DNA from: an uncultured Oscillospiraceae bacterium
GTDB lineage: Bacteria; Bacillota; Clostridia; Oscillospirales; Ruminococcaceae
DNA length: 54,303 nucleotides
Direction: 5' to 3'
NCBI GenBank assembly: GCA_949737515.1
Contig: CATJCP010000204.1
Span: forward strand, 1 to 54,303
Made by a program: the position numbers and the translations under genes. The notes beneath the pieces were generated by a model, which saw only the letters and a list, made by a program, of their open reading frames with translations, was not told where the DNA came from and searched no databases. Of the stretch, positions 21,492-30,731 are shown in pieces; positions within the stretch are counted from its first letter, which is position 1; each line of letters begins with the position of its first letter.

Positions 21492-22180
21492 AGGTAATCC
21501 CCCGCCTCCTCCTGGTACTCCGGCGTATCCGAGACCACAGTTCCATTTTCAATGGTGATGACCCTATGGTTAAAGTGGGACACCAGCTCGTGCTCATGGG
21601 TCACCATGACAATGGTAGTACCCATTTTATTGATCTCGTGGAGCAGCTCCACGATTTCGAAGGAAAGCTCTGGGTCTATGTTGCCGGTGGGCTCGTCGGC
21701 AATGATCAAGTCCGGGTTATTGACCAGGGCCCGGGCCAGAGCCACCCTCTGCTGCTCGCCGCCGGAGAGCTTGTCCGGCACAATCCGCGCTTTGGAGGCC
21801 AACCCCACCAGCCCCAGGACATAGGGGACCCGGCGGCGGATATCCTTGGAGGAGACGTTGGTCACCCGCAGGGCAAAGGCCACGTTGTCGTAAGCCGTCA
21901 TATAGGGGATGAGCCGGAAGTCCTGGAACACCACCCCCAGAGTACGGCGGAACTTGGGAATCTGCCTGCGCTTGATTTTGTTGAGATTAAAGCCGTTGAC
22001 ATGGATGATCCCGGAGGTGGGCTTTTCTTCCCGAAGCATCAGCTTGATCAGGGTGCTTTTGCCCGCACCAGAGGAACCGACGATGAAAGCGAACTCCCCT
22101 CTTTCAATGTTCAGGCTGACATTTTCCAGGGCACGGGTTCCGTTTTCATATCGCTTGCTTACATTACTAAATTCAATCAC
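21488..22180 (-). CDS. ftsE: Cell division ATP-binding protein FtsE
   Basis: GSSGAGKSTLIKL; LSGGEQQRVALARAL; overlaps ftsX. Confidence 0.95.
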   Translation of the reverse strand: MIEFSNVSKRYENGTRALENVSLNIERGEFAFIVGSSGAGKSTLIKLMLREEKPTSGIIHVNGFNLNKIKRRQIPKFRRTLGVVFQDFRLIPYMTAYDNVAFALRVTNVSSKDIRRRVPYVLGLVGLASKARIVPDKLSGGEQQRVALARALVNNPDLIIADEPTGNIDPELSFEIVELLHEINKMGTTIVMVTHEHELVSHFNHRVITIENGTVVSDTPEYQEEAGDYL

Positions 22181-22219
22181 GTATACACCGCCTCGAAGAT
22201 GGCCCTTTCCAAAGGGCTG

Positions 22220-23398
22220 TTAGAATTTCACAGGATTGGCGGTGAGGTACCTCTTGACCATCAGGGCCACCTTAAAGATAATCGCATGGTCGAACTCTCT
22301 CAAATCCAATCCCGTCAGTTTTTTGATCTTTTCCAGGCGGTACACCAGCGTATTGCGGTGGACAAACAGCTTGCGGGAAGTTTCGGAAACATTCAAATTG
22401 TTCTCAAAGAACTTCTGAATGGTAAACAGCGTCTCATGATCCAGGCTCTCAATAGAACCCTTTTTGAACACTTCCTGGAGAAACATTTCACACAAGGTTG
22501 TGGGAAGCTGATAGATCAGACGGGCAATCCCCAGGTTGTTGTAAGCGACGATAGATTTTTCGGTATCAAAGACCTTACCGACCTCCAGGGCCACCTGAGC
22601 CTCCTTAAAGGACTTGGCCAGATCCTTGACCCCTACTACCACTGTGCCGATGCCCACCACAACGCGGGTATAAAACTCGCTGCCCAGAGTATCTACAATC
22701 GAACGGGCAAGCTTTTCCAAATCCTTTGACTCAATGCCGGCCTTGATCTCCTTGACCAGCACAATATCGCTTTCGCTGATGCTGAAAATAAAGTCCTTCT
22801 GTTTATCCGGGAACAGATTCTGCACCACATCAAAGGCTGAAATATCGTTGGACGACACCACCCGAATCAAAAATACCACCCGGCTGACGTCCCCGCTGAA
22901 ATGCAGCTCTCTCGATTTAATATAGATATCGCTTGGAAGGATGTTGTCCAAGATGACATTTTTGATAAAGTTATTCCGATCATACTTTTCGTCATAGTAC
23001 TGCTTGATGCTTGTCAAAGAAATGGCCAGCACAGCGCAATAGCGCGCCGCCATATCATCGGTTCCTTCCACAAACACCGCATACTCCGGCTTCATCCGCG
23101 CGCCAAAGGGCTTATATGTATACCCATCGCGCACAAATGTCTCTCCTCCGTCGTTCAGGTCTAAGGCCAAGTATTCGCTTTTTTCACCGATCTTTGTTAA
23201 ATCGCTGCATGAGATAATTTGAGCCGTTTCATCGACAATTCCTATGACCCGGTCGATTGCGTCCCGCATTTGATGGATAACTCCCTGAAATAACCTGTTC
23301 GACATAGACTTTCCCCTCAGCTTCCTTTTATATTTTTGGTTTACCGCCTCGTCCGGCCTGGGGTTTTTACACCCTCTGGCCTTCGGCTGTTCTTTCAC
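22220..23398 (-). CDS. CdaR/PucR-type helix-turn-helix transcriptional regulator
   Basis: C-terminal LFVHRNTLVYRLEKIKKLTGLDLR. Confidence 0.85.
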   Translation of the reverse strand: MKEQPKARGCKNPRPDEAVNQKYKRKLRGKSMSNRLFQGVIHQMRDAIDRVIGIVDETAQIISCSDLTKIGEKSEYLALDLNDGGETFVRDGYTYKPFGARMKPEYAVFVEGTDDMAARYCAVLAISLTSIKQYYDEKYDRNNFIKNVILDNILPSDIYIKSRELHFSGDVSRVVFLIRVVSSNDISAFDVVQNLFPDKQKDFIFSISESDIVLVKEIKAGIESKDLEKLARSIVDTLGSEFYTRVVVGIGTVVVGVKDLAKSFKEAQVALEVGKVFDTEKSIVAYNNLGIARLIYQLPTTLCEMFLQEVFKKGSIESLDHETLFTIQKFFENNLNVSETSRKLFVHRNTLVYRLEKIKKLTGLDLREFDHAIIFKVALMVKRYLTANPVKF

Positions 23399-23804
23399 CG
23401 CTGGAATCGATTTTTTCTCCTACTCCATTGTACAAAATATACAGACGGTTTGCAACTGCCTGGAAAAATTTTTAATGCCGGTCCATATAGGTAACAGAAC
23501 CGCACAGGCTGTCAAAGCCCGTTTTAGGTATCACAGCATTTCCCCTGGAGGGCCTCTGCCCCCTGCTTTTCGTCCTTCATTGTACTCTGACCGCGGCTGA
23601 ACCACAGGCTATTTCCATTCTACATGATATTCGTCGAAAAGTTGTGAATTTTCTTTGAACGGAAGATGATGGTTACAAGAAATTATTTTTCCAATTTCTG
23701 CACACCTCCTTTCGCCCGTTTCAGATAATCGCTTTATTCTGCCATAGCACGTTCAAATTCCCGGCAATATATCATTTGCTATCAACCGTCAAGGAGGTTT
23801 TTCC

Positions 23805-23936
23805 ATGCCAATGAAAAAAGAAACTGCCAGTCTCCGGGAGCCGTTCTGCAGAACCAATGCAGAGGGCGAGTGCACACCGTCGCCTTCCGGCGGCTGGCCT
23901 GGCAAAGCAGTAGGGGACTCTTCGCAGCAACAATAG
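23805..23936 (+). CDS. Candidate small protein, 43 aa (MPMKKETASLREPFCRTNAEGECTPSPSGGWPGKAVGDSSQQQ)
   Basis: Strong AAGGAGG Shine-Dalgarno 7 nt upstream; stop lies in the loop of a strong hairpin; not in supplied ORF track (short). Confidence 0.4.
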   Translation: MPMKKETASLREPFCRTNAEGECTPSPSGGWPGKAVGDSSQQQ

Positions 23937-23955
23937 TCTGCGAAGAGCCCCCTAT
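23913..23955 (+). terminator. Strong hairpin overlapping the small ORF stop
   Basis: GGGG-A-CTCTTCGCAG / CTGCGAAGAG-CCCC inverted repeat. Confidence 0.5.
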
Positions 23956-24162
23956 ATCTTTCTGCAAATTCCGTCATTATCACCATTGCCTTCTGCAAGA
24001 GAAAGAAATTGTTTCTGCACTTGTTAGCTTGTTGCTTGGCATGGGTCTAAGTACGGGACATATCTTTTGTACCCCTGTTCCAGGATGCGGGATTTTAATA
24101 GATCATTAACAACATGTACGAATCCTTAAAACACGAGGCGGAGACGCCAACGACTGCATCCT

Positions 24163-24483
24163 TCATACTGCGTCCTCTACCATGGCGGTAATCTCGGACT
24201 TTGGCCGAAGCCCGACAGACTTGGCGATGGGTTTTCCATTCTTAAAAAGTACCAGCATCGGGATACTGGACACCTGGAAGCGCATTGCAAGCTCCCGCTG
24301 TTCGTCCACATTGACCTTGCCGACCTTAAGAGTACCGCCATACTCCCCGGCGATTTCATGGAGTACCGGGGCAAGCATTTTGCACGGGCCGCACCAGTTT
24401 GCAAAAAAGTCCACCAGTACCGGCTTGTCGGAGCGGAGTACCTCGCTTTCAAAATTGAAGGCGGTAATGTTCAGTTCAGCCAT
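24163..24483 (-). CDS. trxA: Thioredoxin
   Basis: VDFFANWCGPCKMLAP active site. Confidence 0.95.
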   Translation of the reverse strand: MAELNITAFNFESEVLRSDKPVLVDFFANWCGPCKMLAPVLHEIAGEYGGTLKVGKVNVDEQRELAMRFQVSSIPMLVLFKNGKPIAKSVGLRPKSEITAMVEDAV

Positions 24484-24512
24484 GAGAAAATCCCCTTTCT
24501 ATCCTTATGTAA

Positions 24513-25142
24513 TTATTCTTTGTTTTTCAGTTTGCAGATTCCCTGGGTCATGGTTCCCATCGGGCAGAACGCACACCAGGTACGGGGCTTATAGAGCGCC
24601 ATGACAATCAGGCCCAGCAGCAGCGAGGTCAGCATCAGACTGTAAAAGCCGAAGCTGAACTGTGCCACCCAGTCAGCCACCGTTCCGGCAGTGTAGGTCC
24701 AGCCCCACGGCACACGGAAGGTCCAGAACAGCTTAATGGCTTCCCGCAGCGACGAAGCCCCCGCACCCACCAGATAGGTCTGGAACACCATATTCCCGAA
24801 CATGGTCAAAAAGAAAATCAGGAACCCGTAGCGGAACCACTTGGAGGACATCCAGCGGGGCGTTGGTTTGCAGCGAGAGCATTTCAGCTCGCCGCCCAGC
24901 TTGCTGAACAGCTGCCCCCGCCCGCAGAGATGATTGCAGAAGAACTTGTTGCCCCCGAAAACAGCAAATACCAGCGGCAGAAAAAAGTCAATCATGCCCA
25001 GCCACGCAAAGAGGATATTGAAAAAACCGAGGGCGAAGTAGAGAATCGACCAAATCCACAGGTAGTCGTACCAATGTTTCTTTTTCATGCTTCCGGCCTC
25101 GCTTTCACTTCGATACAGCCCCCGGGACACAGCTTCGCACAT
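24513..25142 (-). CDS. 4Fe-4S binding membrane protein (NosR/CcoG-like)
   Basis: TM segments plus CNHLCGRGQLF, CSRC and CAFCPMGTMTQGIC. Confidence 0.75.
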   Translation of the reverse strand: MCEAVSRGLYRSESEAGSMKKKHWYDYLWIWSILYFALGFFNILFAWLGMIDFFLPLVFAVFGGNKFFCNHLCGRGQLFSKLGGELKCSRCKPTPRWMSSKWFRYGFLIFFLTMFGNMVFQTYLVGAGASSLREAIKLFWTFRVPWGWTYTAGTVADWVAQFSFGFYSLMLTSLLLGLIVMALYKPRTWCAFCPMGTMTQGICKLKNKE

Positions 25143-25288
25143 TTTCCGCAGCCCACGCAGCGCCCCGTTTCCACGGCGGCATAGCAGCCGCGATGTACCT
25201 TAATCGCTCCCAGAGGACAGATATTTTCACACACACCGCAGGCGACACACCGCGTTTTGTCCACAGCGGCCAGACGTTTTGACAGCAT
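25085..25288 (-). CDS. 2x[4Fe-4S] ferredoxin
   Basis: CVACGVCENICPLGA and CVGCGKCAKLCPGG. Confidence 0.92.
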   Translation of the reverse strand: MLSKRLAAVDKTRCVACGVCENICPLGAIKVHRGCYAAVETGRCVGCGKCAKLCPGGCIEVKARPEA

Positions 25289-25300
25289 ATCACAACCCCC

Positions 25301-25483
25301 TTAATCCCCAAAGGACTTGTAGTAGAGCATACAATGGCAGTATCCTTCGTAAGCGGAGGCGCTGATCTGCTCCTTAAACTCCCGGCACATGCGCTTTTTT
25401 TCCTCTGTGTCTCCCGGCCGGCAGGGAAAGCAGCCGCCCGTCCGCTTCAGCTTCTCGCGGATGGTATTGACCGTGATCTTCAT
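25301..25483 (-). CDS. Small Cys-rich protein of unknown function
   Basis: 60 aa MKITVNTIREKLKRTGGCFPC...CREFKEQ...GYCHCMLYY; start taken at internal ATG. Confidence 0.6.
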   Translation of the reverse strand: MKITVNTIREKLKRTGGCFPCRPGDTEEKKRMCREFKEQISASAYEGYCHCMLYYKSFGD

Positions 25484-25566
25484 TGTCCGCGCCCCTTTCT
25501 GATTGGATAGCTCTATGATACCGTACAGCAGAGCCGATTTCCGTGACTGGGTCACATTGGAAAGAA

Positions 25567-25596
25567 AAAATCCGGCGCTTTTCAACACCGGATTTT
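25567..25596 (-). terminator. Rho-independent terminator after crp-like gene
   Basis: AAAATCCGG/CCGGATTTT with T-tract on minus strand. Confidence 0.75.
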
Positions 25597-25623
25597 CAAC
25601 AGTTTATATTCACGAGAGCGCTG

Positions 25624-26280
25624 TCATCTCAGCTTTTTCAGCCCATCCGCATCCCGCAGGCTGACCACACCGCGTTTCAATTCCACTAGGCCATCTTCAG
25701 AGAAATGCTTGAGCATCCGCGCCACAGCTTCCCGTGCTGAGCTGATGTGCTGGGCAATCTGCTCGTGGGTCATATAAATGGTATCAGAGCTGGTGCGTTC
25801 CCGTTCCGCAAGGAGGAAATCTGCCAAACGCCGGTCCAAGCCCTTGAATAAAATCTGCTGCATAGACCACATGACGTCGGAAAAACGCTGTACTGCCAAC
25901 TCATAGAGAAAGCATCGGACATGGATGTTTTGCTCCTTGAGCGCGGCAATGATTCCAGCAGGGATGGTGAGAACCTCCGTGTCCCGTTGAGCGGTCATCT
26001 GCGTTTCAAATGTGATCTGGCTGATGACGCAGGAGGCAGACAGTACGCACAGTTCTCCGGAGTAGACCCGGAACAGCGTCACCTCCCGGCCCTCGTCAGA
26101 GAGGAGACAGGTTCGGATCTCCCCTTCCAGCAACAGCAACATACCCAGGCATTCATTGCCGCCGCTGTGGACAAACGCGCCCTTTTGGTAGCGGCGGATA
26201 GACGCGCCGCTGCCCACAATGTCCTTTTCCCGCTCTGTCAGCATTCCCCAGAACGGGAGCCGCGCAAGATATAGCTCCAT
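25624..26280 (-). CDS. Crp/Fnr-family transcriptional regulator
   Basis: Cyclic-nucleotide-binding fold plus MTHEQIAQHISSAREAVARMLKHFSEDGLVELKRGVV; start MELYLARLPFWG. Confidence 0.9.
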   Translation of the reverse strand: MELYLARLPFWGMLTEREKDIVGSGASIRRYQKGAFVHSGGNECLGMLLLLEGEIRTCLLSDEGREVTLFRVYSGELCVLSASCVISQITFETQMTAQRDTEVLTIPAGIIAALKEQNIHVRCFLYELAVQRFSDVMWSMQQILFKGLDRRLADFLLAERERTSSDTIYMTHEQIAQHISSAREAVARMLKHFSEDGLVELKRGVVSLRDADGLKKLR

Positions 26281-26287
26281 GGCCCCA

Positions 26288-27061
26288 TCAGTGGCAGCTA
26301 TGATGCCCGCAGCCGTGATCACCGCAGGAATGGCCGCCTTCACTGTGCCCATGATGGTCGCAGCGGGCATTGGGATCATAGCCCAGATTGCCCGACAGCA
26401 GGGCGTTTACTGCGGCGTCTGCGTCCCCGCTGACGCCGCCATAGAGCTTGATGCCCGCTTCGGCCAGAGCTGCTTGCGCGCCGCCGCCGATACCGCCGCA
26501 GATCAGCGTATCCACGCCGCGCTGCATCAAAAAGCCTGCCAGTGCACCGTGACCGCTGCCGTTGGCGTCCGCTATCTCAGTACGGGCAACCTTGCCATCG
26601 GCAATTTCATAGAGCTTGAACTGTTCGGTATGGCCGAAATGCTGAAAGATTTGCCCGTTTTCATAGGTAACCGCGATTTTCATGATAAAAACTCCTTTGT
26701 TCTCGTTGTTTGCATTTTCCGCGCCTGCATTTGACCCCTGGCAGCAGTATCCGCAGTGCCGGTGCTCCTGTCCGCCGCAGATGCGGTAATTGCCGCCAGT
26801 GATGACCAGCTTCCTTCCGTGTACCAGACACGCCGCGATTTTCCGCCGTGCGCTCTCATAGATCTCCTGCACCGTAGAGCGGGAGACGTCCATCTGCGCC
26901 GCGCACTGTTCGTGGGTCCGTCCCTCCAGGTCCACCAACCGGATAGCCTCGTATTCATCCAGCGTCAGCAGAATAGGTTCCGTCTCCCGGTATCTGTCAG
27001 GACCGAAGGTATCCACCTTCGGAACCTCGCAGATCCTCCGACATCTCTGTGGTCTTGGCAT
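26288..27061 (-). CDS. DUF134 HTH domain fused to NifX/NifB-type dinitrogenase Fe-Mo cofactor domain, His/Cys-rich tail
   Basis: MPRPQRCRRICEVP...VDLEGRTHEQCAAQMDVSRSTVQEIYESARRKI; MKIAVTYENGQIFQHFGHTEQF; CDHHGHSEGGHSCGDHGCGHHSCH. Confidence 0.9.
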   Translation of the reverse strand: MPRPQRCRRICEVPKVDTFGPDRYRETEPILLTLDEYEAIRLVDLEGRTHEQCAAQMDVSRSTVQEIYESARRKIAACLVHGRKLVITGGNYRICGGQEHRHCGYCCQGSNAGAENANNENKGVFIMKIAVTYENGQIFQHFGHTEQFKLYEIADGKVARTEIADANGSGHGALAGFLMQRGVDTLICGGIGGGAQAALAEAGIKLYGGVSGDADAAVNALLSGNLGYDPNARCDHHGHSEGGHSCGDHGCGHHSCH

Positions 27062-27094
27062 AGATCCACCTCTTTATATTTCCGGTATATACCG

Positions 27095-27123
27095 ATTATA
27101 TCATACCATTCAAGGGAAATCAA
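27095..27123 (-). promoter_or_regulatory. Sigma-A-type promoter of the DUF134-NifX gene with adjacent palindrome
   Basis: Minus strand: TTGATT (27118-27123), 17-bp spacer, TATAAT (27095-27100); CGGTATATACCG palindrome at 27083-27094. Confidence 0.6.
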
Positions 27124-27176
27124 TCCCCTTTTTGCTTGATTGGGTGGGGTGCCTTATATCCATGATTTCCAGACAC

Positions 27177-27208
27177 AAAAAACACTGGCACAATAACCAG
27201 TGTTTTTT
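27177..27208. terminator. Bidirectional-type terminator
   Basis: AAAAAACACTGG/CCAGTGTTTTTT with 8-nt loop. Confidence 0.75.
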
Positions 27209-27355
27209 CCAATCAAGGCTTGATCACCCCAAGAGATCCTTTATATCATTGATAATGTTTGCTGCTGTTCGGAATTTTCCCCTTCACTTATTAAGACAAC
27301 CCAAGGCCCCAAAACGTCACAGGGTTTTGAAAAAATTTTTAATTGCATTCCAATA

Positions 27356-28483
27356 TTACTTTTGGGACACGACAACATACTCTGCCATCCACTGAAAAAT
27401 CTCGTTTTCAAAGGGAAAAATGTCATCAAGGGGTGCAGGCAGTTCCCCATATACCTTGGCTGCTTCGTGATTACAATAGCCTATTTTTTCACATTTTTGA
27501 ATCCACTGCTTAATATCATTCATTTTATCAGGCCCAAAATATCGGCCGGAAGCAAGCTCTGTACAAAGCTGTATCCACTTCTGGGTATTTTCACTTTGAA
27601 AGTCCTCAACAACGCTGATATTATAAACGGCATGGGCGCCCGGTTTCAGGACACGGTATCCCTCTGCAAAGCCATCCATCATTTTGTTCTGCATACTTTC
27701 AAACCCGCCGTTTGAAAATACAACGTCAACACAATGATCCGCTAACGGAAGATTGGCACAGTCGCAGGCAAGATAGACCATATCGACATAAGGATTTTTC
27801 CATTCGCCGGAATAGAAAATACGGTTCCATTTCAATATTCTATGGCTTAAATCCGTCATAATAACGGTGACAGGCCAGTTGATCCGTTCAATCATATATT
27901 TGATGCCGCTGCCTGTGCCGCAGGCCATATCAAGGATAACCCGCGGGCGGAGCCGTTCAATTTTCCGCCACATCAGCTCCCTATAATGGGGGTTTCCCTG
28001 CCAATACCGCGGGTTTCCGGGATGGCGTTGTTCTTCAAGGTAATGCTCATAGTTTCGGAGCCAAAGGGACCATAATTCCCCCTCTATTTCCCGGCTGCCA
28101 AAATAGACAACACCATCCACAACATCATATTGATGCCCATTATCACATATAAAACTTAGTTTATCCCCTTTGGTGGGAACGCACAGCTCCAAGCTGCAGC
28201 GGCATTTCGGACACACCAAGTGCCTGCTGACATATAAGAGCCCTCTGTCAACGCCGTTTTGCGGCACCATGAAATCCTCCCCCTCCAGCAGGGTATGGAG
28301 CGATGTGCTGGAGAGCCATGAGATATTCAGCAGCACCTCTATGTCGGGCAGGGCAAGGCCGGTCTCCCATTTTGATACAGCCTGTGCGGATACATTGAGC
28401 TTTTCGGCAAAGGCGGATTGGGAATATCCCAGATCCTTCCGCAGCATTGCGATGCGGGTTCCCACAATCGCTTTATCGATCAT
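27356..28483 (-). CDS. XRE-family HTH fused to zinc-ribbon and SAM-dependent methyltransferase (RlmA-like layout)
   Basis: IAMLRKDLGYSQSAFAEKLNVSAQAVSKWETG; CPKCRCSLEL...FICDNGHQYD; ILDMACGTGSGIKYM. Confidence 0.85.
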   Translation of the reverse strand: MIDKAIVGTRIAMLRKDLGYSQSAFAEKLNVSAQAVSKWETGLALPDIEVLLNISWLSSTSLHTLLEGEDFMVPQNGVDRGLLYVSRHLVCPKCRCSLELCVPTKGDKLSFICDNGHQYDVVDGVVYFGSREIEGELWSLWLRNYEHYLEEQRHPGNPRYWQGNPHYRELMWRKIERLRPRVILDMACGTGSGIKYMIERINWPVTVIMTDLSHRILKWNRIFYSGEWKNPYVDMVYLACDCANLPLADHCVDVVFSNGGFESMQNKMMDGFAEGYRVLKPGAHAVYNISVVEDFQSENTQKWIQLCTELASGRYFGPDKMNDIKQWIQKCEKIGYCNHEAAKVYGELPAPLDDIFPFENEIFQWMAEYVVVSQK

Positions 28484-29042
28484 AATAAATCACCTCTGCT
28501 ACATTGTAAGCGATTTACCCCGTAAAAACAATGTAACGGTAATCTAACGATTTCTCGAGGCATCAACCGCCGGTTGTAAAGATATCTTGCGATCTCTGAC
28601 AAGTGCCATAATCCCATAGAAAATTTCCCTTTATTACAACATTTTTACGAAACAGCGCTGAATCAAATGAGCAGGGAAGAAGCCGCCCTCCGCCCGTCAA
28701 GGCTGCATCCAGGAACTGACACTTACAAAAGGCGGCCCTATCCTCAAATTGAGGGGGTGCCGCCAGTGGCGTTTAGGCAGGCCCATGCCTGCTTACAGAA
28801 ATGTAACGGTAATTTAATGTCTTTTCAAATCTTCAGTTGAGGTTTCCCTTTTTATCGAAAAGTATTGCTGAATGTCAAACAAAATGGTATCATATCATTG
28901 AGCCTGTGCCATGGAGCATGGGCCTTATGGCGCTGCTATATTAGCTCCCGCAATCCCTGGGTTCAATGAGTCATCTTTCTGCGGCTCCATCCCTTTGCCT
29001 GACAAGGGAAAAAATCCATCTTACAGATAGGAGATAGCGAAA

Positions 29043-29807
29043 ATGTCATGGCTGAACATTTCCTTTCGTTCCAGAGAGCTTGCCATGCCTGTGACGGTGC
29101 AGGTACTGCTTCCGCAACGGCTCACCAGCGACAAAACCCGTGGAACCACACAGCCCGGCCCGTATAAAACCCTCTATCTTCTGCACGGCAAGCGGCAGGA
29201 CTGCACCTCATGGCTGCGCAGAACAACCCTGGAGGACAAAACGGCAGGGCTACCGCTGGCAGTTGTCATGCCAAGCGTACATCTGGGCTGGTATGCCAAC
29301 ACCAAATATGGCTGCCGGTACTTTTCCTATATTACCCAGGAGCTGCCGCGACTGTGCGAAATGATGTTTCCTCTATCCCCCAAACGTGAGGATCGCTTTA
29401 TTGCAGGTCTCTCTATGGGCGGATACGGGGCTTTCAAGGCCGCCCTCGCCGCGCCGGAAACCTTCGGCGGAGCGATGTCCATGTCCGGGGTCCTGGATTT
29501 GGAGGAGGTCTATGACCGGCCGGAACACAGCAGCATTGAAGAGGCAATCGGTACCCGCGAGGAGATGCGCGATTCGGTCTGCGATCTCTTCGCTTCGGCA
29601 AAACGGTTTCCCACAGACTTGAACACACGCTTCTATCTCTGCTGCGGAACAGAGGACAATCACATCGGCTCCGCCCGCCGCTTCTGGAAATATGCGCTGT
29701 CGCTGGGCCTTCAGATGCATTATGAAGAAGGACCGGGCGCACACAATTGGGTTTACTGGGACAGTTGCATTCCGGCGCTGCTCCGGTACGCAATGGGGGA
29801 GGGTTGA
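29043..29807 (-). other. Strand note: antisense of esterase gene listed next; no gene called here
   Basis: Placeholder recording that the coding gene at these coordinates is on the + strand. Confidence 0.05.
29043..29807 (+). CDS. Alpha/beta hydrolase esterase (tributyrin esterase / esterase D-like)
   Basis: LYLLHGKRQDCTSWLRR; nucleophile GLSMGGYGA; CCGTEDNH; GAHNW. Confidence 0.88.
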   Translation: MSWLNISFRSRELAMPVTVQVLLPQRLTSDKTRGTTQPGPYKTLYLLHGKRQDCTSWLRRTTLEDKTAGLPLAVVMPSVHLGWYANTKYGCRYFSYITQELPRLCEMMFPLSPKREDRFIAGLSMGGYGAFKAALAAPETFGGAMSMSGVLDLEEVYDRPEHSSIEEAIGTREEMRDSVCDLFASAKRFPTDLNTRFYLCCGTEDNHIGSARRFWKYALSLGLQMHYEEGPGAHNWVYWDSCIPALLRYAMGEG

Positions 29808-29810
29808 GAA

Positions 29811-30544
29811 TGGCCATCATTGAGCTCCATTTTTACTCAGAAATCCTCGGAATGGACACGCAGATCCGCGTTGCTTATCCCAACGAACACGACAGCACGC
29901 CGCGCAAAACACTCTACCTCTTACATGGGGCCGGAGAGGATTCCAGCGCGTGGCTTCGGAACACCGCTGTTGAGCGGGTAGCTGAACGGTATCATATCGC
30001 CGCAGTCATGCCGGACGGCAGTGATTTCTTTCCCACCAATATGTCCCGATGCGACCGCTTTGCGGACTATGTGACTGGCGAGCTCCCCCGTATCATCCGG
30101 GAGATGTTCCTGTGCCTGTCCCCTAAAAGGGAGGACAACTACATTGCCGGAGGCGGGGAAGGCGGATACGCCGCGCTGATGATGGGGCTGAGCCATCCGG
30201 AACTCTTCGGGGCAATCGGTTCATTTTCCCCCGTGAAGGCAGGGTTCGTCCTTAGCAGCCCCCTTCCAGGCCGTTTGTGCGATGCGGAGGACCTTGCACG
30301 GGAGGCGTTTGCCCAAAGCCGGAAGCTGCCCGGCATTTATTGTTCTGCAGGAGAAAACCAATCCTGCGAAAGGAGCGCAGACGCACAGATACACAAATAT
30401 TTGAGTACCCTTCCTGGCAATCCGTTTTGTTATGAATTCCATACCTGTCCGGGCTGCGGCGAATGGCCCGTGCGGCAGGAGGAACTGCAGTGCTTTCTCG
30501 GCGTCTATCTCAAGTTGCCTGTAGTACGGAGCTGTTGGCTATAA
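29811..30544 (+). CDS. Degenerate esterase paralog lacking catalytic residues
   Basis: Aligns by eye to upstream esterase, but GLSMGG is GGGEGG and GAHNW is GCGEW; ATG at 29811 preferred over track start 29747. Confidence 0.75.
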
Positions 30545-30731
30545 AAACGTTATGCAGGGAACAATCCCCCATTTTGCAAATAAAACAGGAAAATCGCCGA
30601 ACTCCTTATTGAAGTGACCCCTAAACGTTAGACAAAATATGTAGCAAAAAATGATTCAAGTAGCCGAAAGGGCTTGTTGTCTGTGAACGGCAGGCGGCAA
30701 GCCCTTTAGCTTTGCCAATATCACAAACCTG

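Noticed and set aside
23620-23660. Spo0A-box-like CGTCGAAAA
   Set aside because: Single short near-match, no supporting context
29043-29807. A minus-strand placeholder entry in the features list at these coordinates
   Set aside because: The real gene is on the plus strand (listed separately); the placeholder carries confidence 0.05 and should be ignored
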